Shown piece after piece: positions 55,616 to 63,916 of a stretch of 64,000 nucleotides of DNA. The stretch is from an uncultured Lutibacter sp. (lineage in GTDB: Bacteria > Bacteroidota > Bacteroidia > Flavobacteriales > Flavobacteriaceae), in the NCBI RefSeq assembly GCF_947495725.1, contig NZ_CANLZZ010000002.1:558001-622000 (forward strand), read 5' to 3'. Made by a program: the position numbers and the translations under genes. The notes beneath the pieces were generated by a model. It was not told the DNA's origin. It worked only from the letters and a program-made list of their open reading frames with translations, and made no database searches. Position 1 is the stretch's first letter; every line of letters starts with the position of its first letter.

Positions 55616-55617
55616 GT

Positions 55618-56988
55618 ATGTCTCATTCAGAAAAAGCAGCAGTATTTAATAAAAATGAAGCCAAAGTAAATTGGCACGATAAAGCCTTGTGGTATGTTCG
55701 AGAAAAAAGAGACAATGCAGCTCACGGAGTTAAAGGTTGGGAATATTTGCGCGAGTTAGCTTCAGGGATTAAAGCAAATGTACTATCAAATTTAGATGAT
55801 TATTTAATTGAATTTGAGGCGAATGCGTTAGCAAATGGAATTAAAGTTCATTGGGCATCAAGTGCTGAGGAACATAATCAAATTGTTTCAAAAATATTAG
55901 AAGATAAAAAAGCAAAAAAAGTGGTTAAAAGTAAGTCAATGCTTACTGAAGAATGCCATTTAAATCCATACCTTGAAAATAAAGGAATTGAAGTAGTCGA
56001 TACAGATTTGGGTGAATATATCGTGCAAATTGCAAAAGAATCACCAAGTCATATTGTATTGCCAGCAATTCATAAAACTAAAGAAGAGGTTGATGAATTG
56101 TTTCAAGAACATTTAGGAACAACACCTAGTAATGGAAATCCTGAATATTTAACAAATGAGGCAAGAAAACATTTAAGAAAAAAGTTTTTACAAGCCGATG
56201 CCGCCATAACTGGAGTTAATTTTGCAATTGCTGAAACTGGTGGTATTGTAGTTTGCACAAATGAAGGAAATGCAGATATGGGGTCTCATAGTGCACCTGT
56301 TCATATTGCCTGTATGGGAATTGAAAAAATAATTCCAAAAGAAGAACATCTAGGAATTTTTTTACGTTTGTTAGCAAGAAGTGCTACAGGCCAGCCCATT
56401 ACAACTTATTCATCGCATTTTAACAAACCTACAGAAGGGAGAGAAATGCATATTGTAATTGTAGATAATGGAAGAACAGAACAATTAAGTCGTGAAGATT
56501 TTAGAGCATCACTTCATTGTATTCGATGTGGGGCTTGTATGAATACCTGTCCTATTTACAGGCGAAGTGGTGGGCATAGTTATGATGCTACCATTCCAGG
56601 ACCAATTGGTTCAATTTTATCTCCGGGTAAAGATTTAACAAAACATAGTTCATTGCCATTTGCATCTACCCTGTGTGGTTCTTGTTCCAATGTTTGTCCC
56701 GTGAAGATTAACATTCACGAACAATTATATTCATGGCGACAAATCATTACAAAAGATGTAAAACAACCTTTAGTTAAGAAAACTATATTGAAAATTGCAG
56801 GCGTAGTGCTCTCAAATAGGACACTTTACAATATTGGAGGTAAATCGGCGCGATTCATGTTAAAATATGCTCCTCGATTTATGGTGTATTCTAAATTAAA
56901 CGCTTGGGGAAAAGCACGTGAATTGCCTGAAGTAAAGAATCAAAATTTCGATGATTGGTATAAAGAAAAAAGAAAGAACAATGGGTAG
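55618..56988 (+). CDS. lutB: Lactate utilisation iron-sulfur protein B
   Basis: A 456-aa protein, the usual LutB/YkgF length. The N-terminal two thirds is the LUD domain (KSKSMLTEECHLN, ITGVNFAIAETGGIVV). The [4Fe-4S] ferredoxin block has CIRCGACMNTCP (C301, C304, C307, C311) and CGSCSNVCP (C353, C356, C360). It transfers electrons from lactate oxidation in the LutABC complex. The lutC start overlaps its end by 8 bp. Confidence 0.95.
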   Translation: MSHSEKAAVFNKNEAKVNWHDKALWYVREKRDNAAHGVKGWEYLRELASGIKANVLSNLDDYLIEFEANALANGIKVHWASSAEEHNQIVSKILEDKKAKKVVKSKSMLTEECHLNPYLENKGIEVVDTDLGEYIVQIAKESPSHIVLPAIHKTKEEVDELFQEHLGTTPSNGNPEYLTNEARKHLRKKFLQADAAITGVNFAIAETGGIVVCTNEGNADMGSHSAPVHIACMGIEKIIPKEEHLGIFLRLLARSATGQPITTYSSHFNKPTEGREMHIVIVDNGRTEQLSREDFRASLHCIRCGACMNTCPIYRRSGGHSYDATIPGPIGSILSPGKDLTKHSSLPFASTLCGSCSNVCPVKINIHEQLYSWRQIITKDVKQPLVKKTILKIAGVVLSNRTLYNIGGKSARFMLKYAPRFMVYSKLNAWGKARELPEVKNQNFDDWYKEKRKNNG

Positions 56989-57562
56989 AGAAGCAATTTT
57001 AAAGTCTATAAAACAAAACAAGCCAGCGTTGTTGCCTTTACATGAAATTAATTTGGAAGCTTTTTCAGAAGAAGTGAACTTACTAGATACTTTTAAAAGT
57101 AATGTTGAATTGGTGGGTGGTACTATTCAAGAATTGAAAAAGAATGAAAATTTAACTACTGAAATTAATAAACGGTATCCTAAGGCTAAAAAGATAGTTG
57201 GGAATTCGCAAACTTCAGATATTGGAACGATTCCAATTAGTAAAGAAACAGAACCTCACCAATTAGAAAATATTGATTTAGCTATTATTAAAGGTGAATT
57301 TGGTGTTGCAGAAAATGGTGCAATATGGATTTCTGAACAGGATTTCCCAATTAGAGTTTTGCCATTTATTACCAACGACTTAGTGATTGTTCTAGAAAAA
57401 GAAAATTTGTGTTTGCATCTGCACGATGCGTATAAGAAAATAGCAGGTAGAGAACGTTCTTTTGGGTTGTTTATATCAGGTCCTTCCAAAACAGCAGATA
57501 TAGAACAATGTCTTGTGATTGGGGCTCAAGGGGCAATGAGTTTGACAGTCGTTTTAATTTAA
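56981..57562 (+). CDS. lutC: Lactate utilisation protein C (LUD domain)
   Basis: A 193-aa LUD-domain protein (LutC/YkgG): IVGNSQTSDIG, IKGEFGVAENGAIWI and ISGPSKTADIEQ plus LVIGAQGAMSL are family blocks. I chose the ATG at 56981 (MGREAILKSI), which overlaps lutB by 8 bp; the ATG at 56951 adds ten Lys-rich residues encoded within lutB. Third subunit of the L-lactate oxidising system. The fucO relic begins 17 bp later. Confidence 0.93.
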   Translation: MGREAILKSIKQNKPALLPLHEINLEAFSEEVNLLDTFKSNVELVGGTIQELKKNENLTTEINKRYPKAKKIVGNSQTSDIGTIPISKETEPHQLENIDLAIIKGEFGVAENGAIWISEQDFPIRVLPFITNDLVIVLEKENLCLHLHDAYKKIAGRERSFGLFISGPSKTADIEQCLVIGAQGAMSLTVVLI

Positions 57563-57579
57563 CAAAGAATAAATATGAA

Positions 57580-58723
57580 ATGTTACAAAGTAGAAGAATA
57601 TATTTACCGCCATTAAGTCTAATAGGCCCAGGTGCATTAAAAGATTTAGGAGAAGAATTAAAAGCACTTCCATATAAAAAAGCTCTTTTTGTTACAGATA
57701 AAATATTAGTTCAAATCGGCGTAGCTCAAAACGTAATAGATGTTCTAACAACTTCAAATATTGAAGTTGTTACTTTTGACAATGTTCAGCCAAATCCGAC
57801 TGTTAAAAATGTTAACAATGGATTAAAATTATTGCAAGAAAATGCTTATAACTTTAGGCGGAGGGTCTCCTCAAGATTGCGGAAAAGCGATTGGTATTTT
57901 AGCTACAAATGGAGGTAATATTAAGGATTATGAAGGTATTCATGTATCTAAAAAATCTTCCTTACCTATTATTGCAATTAATACAACAGCTGGTACAGCT
58001 AGCGAAGTAACCATAAACTATGTTATTACAGATGTAAAAAGACAAGTGAAAATGGTGATGGTTGATAAAAACTGTTTAGTTTCAATCGCCGTAAATGACC
58101 CTGAACTAATGTTGGGGAAACCAGCTGTACTTACTGCTGCAACGGGGATGGATGCTCTTACACATGCTATAGAAGCTTACCTAACAAAAGGAGCGTTTGA
58201 TTGGTCAGATGCCTTGGCTTTGGAGGCTATAAAATTAATTTCTCAAAGTTTAGAGCAAGCCGTAAAACATGGAGATGATCTTGAGGCTAGAAGTAAAATG
58301 GCTTGGGGACAATTTATTGCGGGTCAATCATTTTCAAATGCAGGTTTAGGGTTTGTTCACTCAATGGCACATCAATTAGGTGGTATGTATGATTTACCAC
58401 ATGGAGTAGCAAATGCTATTCTATTACCACACGTTGAGCGATTTAATATCCCTTCTTGTACTTATAAACTTAAAAGAGTTGCTCGAGCAATGGGTGTTGG
58501 TGTGCTTGACATGAGTGATCTTGAAGGTGCAAATGCTGCAATAAAAGCAATAGAAAAACTATCAGCAGCTGTTGGAATTCCTTCTGGCCTGAAAGAATTA
58601 GGTGTTAAAGAAGAAGATTTTGAAAAAATGGCAGAAAACGCAATTCTTGATGTTTGCACCGGAGGTAACCCTAGAGAGGTTAATGTTGACGATGCTATTG
58701 CAATTTATCAATCTGCAATGTAA
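57580..58723 (+). pseudogene. fucO: Lactaldehyde reductase, frameshifted
   Basis: Iron-dependent group III alcohol dehydrogenase that would reduce L-lactaldehyde to L-1,2-propanediol. Frame 1 from 57580 gives MLQSRRIYLPPLSLIGPGAL up to GLKLLQEN at about 57842. The rest (LITLGGGSPQDCGKAIG, TTAGTASEVTINYVITD, LTHAIEAYLTKGA, HSMAHQLG, LPHGVANAILLPH, VCTGGNPRE) continues in another frame to 58723. Against E. coli FucO, two to four residues are missing at the junction, which suggests a deletion of 8 or 11 nt rather than one-base slippage. Metal-site histidines are intact downstream. It lies in the lutABC unit. Confidence 0.85.
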
Positions 58724-58792
58724 TAGTTATTTAAAATGGCTATACAGGATATTAAAAAACTAATGTACTTAAGCTAAATACAATTAGCTCTT

Positions 58793-58825
58793 AAACCATC
58801 TAAAATTTATGATTTAGGTGGTTTT
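58793..58825 (+). terminator. Intrinsic terminator after fucO
   Basis: Twelve-bp stem AAACCATCTAAA/TTTAGGTGGTTT (one T-G wobble), 8-nt loop, short T-run and a second T-stretch after CAAG. It marks the right end of the PUL. Confidence 0.78.
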
Positions 58826-59310
58826 CAAGTTTTTAAGAGTAAATAGAATTTTTACTATTTAATTTAAAATGATAGTTATTTATTAAAGTATATGTTGAAC
58901 TGACACTCTTATTAAATCAATAACAAATTAGTATAATGGATTTAACTATTCAAAAACGAATATTAACAAAACAAAGGGCAACCTATATCAGTTTAATCCA
59001 TTGTAACATTAAACCAAATTAATTCAATAGAAGGTCTATTTCTCACCTATGAATCAAAATTGAAAATAGCACCATCTCCAGCATTATTCCATACCGTTTG
59101 CTCTCCATTTCATAAAGCTTCCAATTTCGCGCAGAAAGAGCCACCAAAAATGTGGCACTTACTTTTAGCCTTTGCGCTTTTTAAATCCGTTTCCATTAGA
59201 AACATTCCTACAAGCTAGAAATATTCGTGCAGGTAATAAGGTGTTCACAATACGCTCCATTTTGTTTCATAAAATATATCTGCAAGGGCATTCAATAAAT
59301 AAAACATAAA

Positions 59311-59355
59311 TCCTCTCCTTTTTTAAAGGGGAGGTGCCATCGGCGGAGGGGTTAA
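59311..59355. repeat. Short inverted-repeat element
   Basis: CCTCTCCTTT (59312-59321) pairs with AAAGGGGAGG (59325-59334) around TTT with one wobble, followed by GTGCCATCGGCGGAGGGGTT. It resembles a dispersed intergenic repeat I associate with Flavobacteriia genomes; copy number cannot be checked here. Confidence 0.5.
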
Positions 59356-60364
59356 TAATTCCCTTGCATATACCATAAATTGCACTAATCGTCCACAGTC
59401 CTCATTTAGCACAATTTATTTATTTTACTGCACACATTCCACATATTCCTCACGCATAGCTATCTTTTGCCCCTAAAACCCAATAAAGTATCCATTCATA
59501 ATTATTAGGGGCAAACCGCTATTACACAATTTGGCTCGCCTGCTTGGTCACTTCGGGCTAAAAAAAGGGTGTCACAGTTTTTGAAGACCTCCATTTTGCA
59601 TATAATTTAATTACTCCTTAACACTCGCAATTAAAACATATTGCAAACGCGCACAAGAGCAATGTATTCCGTTAACATTGTACTCCAAAATGTAGAAATA
59701 TACTAAAAACCTCAACTCACAAAAACGACCTATTAAAATAGCAATAGCAATTCAAGTTGTCGAAGCGTATGAGCAACCCAAAAAGCGCAGCGACCTGGGT
59801 GTGAAAGTGAGATGACTTAGAATGCAAAGCTATTCTAATAAGTCTTGATTTTTTGATTCGTTTTGCATCAAGGCAAAATGAATAATGACAACATAAAATT
59901 CACTCCATAAAGTGCCCTTGCTTTTCCAGCAGCATCAAAAACACCGCCACCCTTGCGTGTACCACGTAGTTGTTGCACGTACTTATTCGAACCTCAACGT
60001 ACTTTTGCCCCAACACCCTTGTTCCTGCTCGCGGCGGCTCGCGTTAATGCTACCGCATTAGGCTTACCATTACCTGCTGAAATGAACATTCTTATAATCA
60101 TTTCAAAGAATAATCGAGGTTTAAAAAATAAAAAAGGTCGCAAAAATCGGTTGTTCCCTTCTCCAGCCGCACTTAGACTTTCAAGGTCAAGCCCTTCGGG
60201 TTTTGAAAAAAATCTCCACCTCATTTACAGCTCGTTTCAAATTTTTATAAAAAACACCGGTTGTATTTTTTACAAAAACCTTGACAGCCTTTGCCACACA
60301 ACCAACAGGGGTGCTTTCTTTTTTCTTTTTGTTTAAAAATTTATATGCGCGAAGCAGGGCTGAG

Positions 60365-60395
60365 CGTAAAAAGTGTCCAGTGGACGCTTTTAGCG
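60365..60395. repeat. Inverted repeat upstream of DUF6943 gene
   Basis: AAAAGTGTCCA (60369-60379) and TGGACGCTTTT (60381-60391) form an almost perfect palindrome with one wobble; matching CG-rich flanks extend it on both sides. It could be a terminator or a protein-binding site. Confidence 0.5.
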
Positions 60396-60439
60396 ATAGA
60401 GCCAGATGGCGCCAGGATGTTATTTTTAATTCGAGAACT

Positions 60440-60844
60440 ATGCCAACTTATGAAATCAAAACCCACCGAAGCGGAAGAGCCTATAATACACCGCACTTTT
60501 TTATTCTAAATAAAGGATTAAACAGTGGTAAGCCACTGGAGAAGCCTTGCCCAAATTGTTATGTCATTACAACACCTTTAGAGGAAACCCGGGAATCTCT
60601 ATATTATTTATGCTTATCTCTTAAAATAGGCAAGTATTTCGCATACTATTTAAAAGGAAGTGTCATTCCATTTATCTGTATTTCAGATGCTAAAAAAGTG
60701 ATTAATGTAGCACTCCATAACTATGAGCAACAACAGTGGAAAACCAAGGTTGAAAAGCTTAAAAAAATCAATGCTTTTGAAGAAAATCTACAGCAACAAC
60801 TAGTAGCAATTTCAAAATTGAAAATTGCTTTGTTGAGGTCTTAA
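60440..60844 (+). CDS. DUF6943-like hypothetical protein
   Basis: A 134-aa cytoplasmic protein of unknown function. Conserved-looking blocks are MPTYEIKTHRSGRAYN, PHFFILNKGLNSGKPL and PCPNCYVI, then a SVIPFI block and a Lys-rich C-terminal helix. I recognise these as DUF6943, a family I associate with Bacteroidota mobile regions. The open frame extends back to 60281, but that part runs through a non-coding-looking palindrome, so the ATG at 60440 is preferred. A short inverted-repeat pair follows. Confidence 0.7.
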   Translation: MPTYEIKTHRSGRAYNTPHFFILNKGLNSGKPLEKPCPNCYVITTPLEETRESLYYLCLSLKIGKYFAYYLKGSVIPFICISDAKKVINVALHNYEQQQWKTKVEKLKKINAFEENLQQQLVAISKLKIALLRS

Positions 60845-60855
60845 ACTTTCTTGTC

Positions 60856-60906
60856 ATTCCTGCGAAGGCAGGAATCTCAAATTGTCACCCTCAGCTCGAC
60901 TGGGGG
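60856..60906. repeat. Pair of short palindromic repeats
   Basis: ATTCCTGC-GAAG-GCAGGAAT (60856-60875) and CCCTCAG-CTCGA-CTGGGGG (60888-60906, one wobble), each followed by an ATCTC-like tail. They look like dispersed REP-type intergenic palindromes. They lie between the DUF6943 and SLOG genes and could also end transcription. Confidence 0.55.
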
Positions 60907-60932
60907 ATCTCATCATTTAAAACTAAAAGAAA

Positions 60933-61280
60933 ATGAAAATAATTATAGCAGGATCCAGATCCTTTACCGATTACCAAAAATTAAAAGAAATATGTGACAA
61001 ATTCCTCCGGGATCAAAACAATATTGAAATTGTAAGTGGTACATGCCGAGGAGCAGATAAACTAGGAGAACAGTACGCAAAAGAACGAGGATATGAAATC
61101 ACTCAATTCCCTGCAAACTGGAATAAATATGGAAAGTCAGCTGGGCCAAAAAGAAATCAAGAAATGGCAAATTATGCCAATGCATTAATAGCCTTTTGGG
61201 ATGGGAAAAGCAAAGGAACCAACAATATGATTCAACTAGCAAATAGGTGTAATTTAGATATTCTGATTTGTTATCATTAA
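60933..61280 (+). CDS. SLOG/DUF2493 (YspA-like) protein
   Basis: A 115-aa single-domain protein. The N-terminal strand and loop MKIIIAGSRSFTDYQ, then SGTCRGADKLGEQYAKERGY, FPANWNKYGKSAGPKRNQEM and ALIAFWDGKSKGT are the nucleotide-binding signatures of the DUF2493 branch of the SLOG superfamily. SLOG domains bind nucleotide-derived ligands and are common in phage and defence contexts. Partner and ligand are unknown. It lies 88 bp after the DUF6943 gene. Confidence 0.85.
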   Translation: MKIIIAGSRSFTDYQKLKEICDKFLRDQNNIEIVSGTCRGADKLGEQYAKERGYEITQFPANWNKYGKSAGPKRNQEMANYANALIAFWDGKSKGTNNMIQLANRCNLDILICYH

Positions 61281-61377
61281 TTCTATAGTTATTCTAAATT
61301 AAAAATCTTAATAAAGACACTTCGCTATTTAAGTTTTTCTATTAAAAATTAAAATAGTAATTCCTTAATTAAGTTTT

Positions 61378-61408
61378 TTGTGATTTTCTTAAATAAGAAG
61401 TACCTTTG
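61378..61408 (+). promoter_or_regulatory. Bacteroidota-type promoter of fic gene
   Basis: TTG at 61378-61380, 20-nt spacer, exact TAnnTTTG (TACCTTTG, 61401-61408). The Fic start codon is 24 bp further. No PUL box is present, so this serves as an in-window example of an unregulated-type promoter. Confidence 0.65.
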
Positions 61409-61432
61409 ATAAAGTTTTAATTAAAAAGCAAT

Positions 61433-62557
61433 ATGAAAAGTTTTAAAGCAGGAAATCAGATACATCAAGGGACTTATAAGAGTTTTCAGCCTAATAGGAT
61501 AAATCAAGAATGGAAAATTGATGATATGGAACTGTTAAATCTGTTAAGTCAGGCTGATAGGCAACTTGGTAGACTAGATATGTATTCAGAATACATCCCA
61601 AATATTGATCTTTTTATAAGTATGCACGTTTTAAAAGAGGCAACTCAATCTAGCAAAATAGAAGGGACTAAAACGAATATTGAAGATGCTTTATTGGATA
61701 TAGAAGATGTGAATGATGAAAAAAGAGATGATTGGGAGGAGGTTCAAAATTATATAGAAGCTTTAAATTCAGCAATTGCAAATCTTGAAAAACTACCATT
61801 TTCATCACGCTTAATAAAAGAAACTCATAAGATTCTATTACAGGGAGTTCGAGGAAAGCATAAGTTGCCTGGAGAATTTAGGAGTAGCCAAAATTGGATA
61901 GGTGGAGCCAGCATTAATGACGCTACGTTTATACCTCCAATTCATTCAAGTGTCAACGATTATATGGGGGACTTAGAAAAGTTTGCTCATAGTATAGAAT
62001 CATATTTCCCGGACTTATTAAAAATTGCGCTCATACATTATCAATTTGAAACAATACATCCATTTTTAGATGGAAATGGAAGAGTTGGGAGATTATTGAT
62101 TACTTTATATTTAGTTGAAAAAGGAATTCTGAAAAAACCAATTTTATACCTTTCTGATTTTTTTGAGAAAAACAGGTCTTTATATTATGACAATTTAACG
62201 CGAGTACGTGAAAAAAATGACTTAACGCAATGGTTTAAATTTTTTTTAGTTGGAGTTATCGAAACTGCTAAGAACAGTGTAACTACTTTTGATAGTATTC
62301 TTAAGTTACAAAAAGAAGTAGAAGTTAAAATTCAAACTTTAGGAAGCCGTTCTAATAATGCTCAGTTAATTGTAAATTATTTGTTTCAGCGCCCAATTCT
62401 AGACGCTAGTAAGGTGAAAGATTTAACAAACCTCTCATTGCCTTCTGTATATAAATTAATCGATGATTTAGAAAAACTAGACATAATAAAAGAAACCACA
62501 GGAGCTAAAAGAGGAAAGATTTATATGTTTAGAGAATATACAAACCTGTTTAATTAG
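61433..62557 (+). CDS. Fic family protein (AMPylase-type) with C-terminal winged helix
   Basis: A 374-aa protein. An N-terminal helical region carries the inhibitory motif SSKIEG (S73-G78; pattern [S/T]xxxE[G/N]), making it a class II Fic protein. The catalytic Fic motif HPFLDGNGRVGR spans residues 209-220. Residues ~300-365 form a winged-helix DNA-binding domain (LSLPSVYKLIDDLEKLDII). Such proteins transfer AMP, or sometimes other nucleotides, to target hydroxyls and often regulate their own gene. No antitoxin gene is adjacent, consistent with intramolecular inhibition. Target unknown. It faces the minus-strand cluster convergently. Confidence 0.92.
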   Translation: MKSFKAGNQIHQGTYKSFQPNRINQEWKIDDMELLNLLSQADRQLGRLDMYSEYIPNIDLFISMHVLKEATQSSKIEGTKTNIEDALLDIEDVNDEKRDDWEEVQNYIEALNSAIANLEKLPFSSRLIKETHKILLQGVRGKHKLPGEFRSSQNWIGGASINDATFIPPIHSSVNDYMGDLEKFAHSIESYFPDLLKIALIHYQFETIHPFLDGNGRVGRLLITLYLVEKGILKKPILYLSDFFEKNRSLYYDNLTRVREKNDLTQWFKFFLVGVIETAKNSVTTFDSILKLQKEVEVKIQTLGSRSNNAQLIVNYLFQRPILDASKVKDLTNLSLPSVYKLIDDLEKLDIIKETTGAKRGKIYMFREYTNLFN

Positions 62558-62599
62558 CCTTAAATTGGAAGAAATGTTTAATGCTCTTAAATTAAACAG

Positions 62600-63109
62600 C
62601 TAAACATTCAACTCCTCAATTACAATTTGTTGAGGTAAAAAGTTCCAGCAATAATAACTACTGCTAAACGTAATTTTACGTTCAGTAATACCATTATTAA
62701 GAAACTTCATGCGCTTGTCAAATAGCAAGAGTTGCAATTCTTTGTGTTTAAAAAGTTGTTTTGGAGCCGCATCATTAAGCCAGGTATTGGTCATAATCAG
62801 TGCAAAAGGTTTATTGAATGATAAAGCCCTTTCAAAGTATTTACGTTTGTTAGAAAAAGGTGGATTACTTATTAATACATCCCATTGTTCAGGTTCATAA
62901 GAAAAAAAATCTTGCCCATTGTTAATATGGCTAAAAACAACCTTATTCTGCTTACTAATTTGTTTTACAAACTCGCTTTCGGCTGTATCAAACGGACACC
63001 AAACAATGGCTTCTTTAGGAATATATTTTAATATAGGAGTAACGCCATATGCAGGTGTATAACACTCATCATTCTTTCCCTTGCTGTATAATATCTTACT
63101 ACTATTCAC
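62600..63109 (-). CDS. Phage-type N6-adenine DNA methyltransferase-like protein
   Basis: A 169-aa protein. Motif IV is NPPF in WDVLISNPPFSNKRK (about residues 76-90). An upstream WCPFDTAES stands where SAM-binding motif I is expected, and a TPAYGVTPIL block near the start resembles phage Dam-like methyltransferases. It is short and without a target-recognition domain, so specificity is unknown; a substrate other than DNA is possible. It starts 3 bp after the stop of the 58-aa gene, last in the minus-strand cluster. Confidence 0.7.
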   Translation of the reverse strand: MNSSKILYSKGKNDECYTPAYGVTPILKYIPKEAIVWCPFDTAESEFVKQISKQNKVVFSHINNGQDFFSYEPEQWDVLISNPPFSNKRKYFERALSFNKPFALIMTNTWLNDAAPKQLFKHKELQLLLFDKRMKFLNNGITERKITFSSSYYCWNFLPQQIVIEELNV

Positions 63110-63112
63110 ACT

Positions 63113-63289
63113 TTAACTATTATCGGCAAATAACTTTCGTAGTATATAAGAAACAAAAAAACTAATCACTGCTCCAATAACAGCCATAACAGCAGTAAAA
63201 ACTACATCATGCAAGCTGATATTGAAAACAGTTGATAGTAGTGTGCCCCCAAACACACCAGATTTTAGTTGATAATTATTTGTTGTCAT
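63113..63289 (-). CDS. Small membrane protein, 58 aa
   Basis: Short gene found by reading the minus strand: it begins MTTNNYQLKSGVFGG and ends LRKLFADNS, with one long hydrophobic segment at about residues 27-50 (VVFTAVMAVIGAVISFF). Its start overlaps the end of the 80-aa gene by 14 bp and its stop is 3 bp from the methyltransferase-like start, so it fits a compact operon. Size and single transmembrane segment would suit a holin-like protein, but this is only inference. Confidence 0.65.
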   Translation of the reverse strand: MTTNNYQLKSGVFGGTLLSTVFNISLHDVVFTAVMAVIGAVISFFVSYILRKLFADNS

Positions 63290-63518
63290 TAGTTGTAGTT
63301 TCGGGATCAGTTTTAGTGTCAGATACTACAGCTTGACTTACAGCAGTGGCTACAGTTCCTGCCACAGTTAAATAAGTTGCAATAGTCACAACAATAGCGG
63401 GCATTGCAATTGGAGCAGCAATAATAACACCTCCAGCAGTAGCCAAAGCAATGCCAATGTTTCTAAGTTTTCTAAAAAAATTAGGAGTCTTTTTTTTATA
63501 TCGTTGAGTTAATTTCAT
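63276..63518 (-). CDS. Small membrane protein, 80 aa, hypothetical
   Basis: Basic N-terminus (MKLTQRYKKKTPNFFRKLR), then a long Ala/Val/Ile-rich hydrophobic region at residues ~20-62 that can form two membrane helices, and an acidic Thr/Asp tail. I recognise no family. It begins 2 bp after the DUF5675 stop and overlaps the 58-aa gene, so the cluster is probably one transcript. A phage or injection-system accessory is possible. Confidence 0.6.
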   Translation of the reverse strand: MKLTQRYKKKTPNFFRKLRNIGIALATAGGVIIAAPIAMPAIVVTIATYLTVAGTVATAVSQAVVSDTKTDPETTTNDNK

Positions 63519-63520
63519 AA

Positions 63521-63916
63521 TTAAGATTTTATAGTTAATGTGATGGTTTCTTTTCGGTCAAATGCTTGGTAACAACTAGAAATTATTTTTTGAAATAACG
63601 GTGTAGATTGCAATCCTTTTCCAATACCAGTCAATGTTGAAACAGGAGCCAAACAACCTTTCAATTCCTTTTTTGCATCATTGGCAGGATGTATCAAGAT
63701 CAAACTTCTGCCAGGAACATTTTCAACCAATAAATGATGCTTAAACTTTTCTGAATAACGAGGTTTCAACGTATAAACACCTTCAGGAATACAAGAAATG
63801 TTTAGCTTGTTATCCAACCAAGGTAATTCAATGGCAAAGCCTAAAAATTGTCTTTTATAAAAGAGGACACTATTCGTGCCCTCCTTAAAATAAGTTCTGT
63901 GTAATAGTAAATACAT
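63521..63916 (-). CDS. DUF5675 family protein
   Basis: A 131-aa protein. YLLLHRTYF, GFAIELPWLDN, SCIPEGVYTLKPR and LILIHPANDAKKELKGCLAP are the DUF5675 blocks; the H, C and Ser/Asp residues in HPAN and GCL resemble a small hydrolase or L,D-transpeptidase-like site. The family is frequent in prophages and phage-tail-like elements of Bacteroidota, probably acting on cell wall, but its chemistry is not established. Its ATG shares one base with the stop of the upstream gene. Confidence 0.8.
   Translation of the reverse strand: MYLLLHRTYFKEGTNSVLFYKRQFLGFAIELPWLDNKLNISCIPEGVYTLKPRYSEKFKHHLLVENVPGRSLILIHPANDAKKELKGCLAPVSTLTGIGKGLQSTPLFQKIISSCYQAFDRKETITLTIKS

Larger units (their letters stand above)
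58826..60439. other. Non-coding, repeat-rich boundary between PUL and accessory region
   Basis: About 1.6 kb without a credible gene. A minus-strand stretch near 59048-59120 reads NGEQTVWNNAGDGAIFNFDS between stops and may be a coding relic. Base composition rises in G+C from about 59900. Short ORFs at 59953 (+) and 59994 (-) overlap each other and look like translations of a conserved non-coding tract. Short inverted repeats at 59311 and 60365 are listed separately. No tRNA or attachment site is visible. Confidence 0.5.

Noticed and set aside
58741-58751. Half-box TATACAGGATA after fucO
   Set aside because: The first half-site and the -7 element are absent and it precedes a terminator.
59953-60336. 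127-aa plus-strand ORF and overlapping 76-aa minus-strand ORF (59994-60224)
   Set aside because: They overlap on opposite strands, have unusual composition and no recognisable domain or promoter; probably translations of a non-coding tract.
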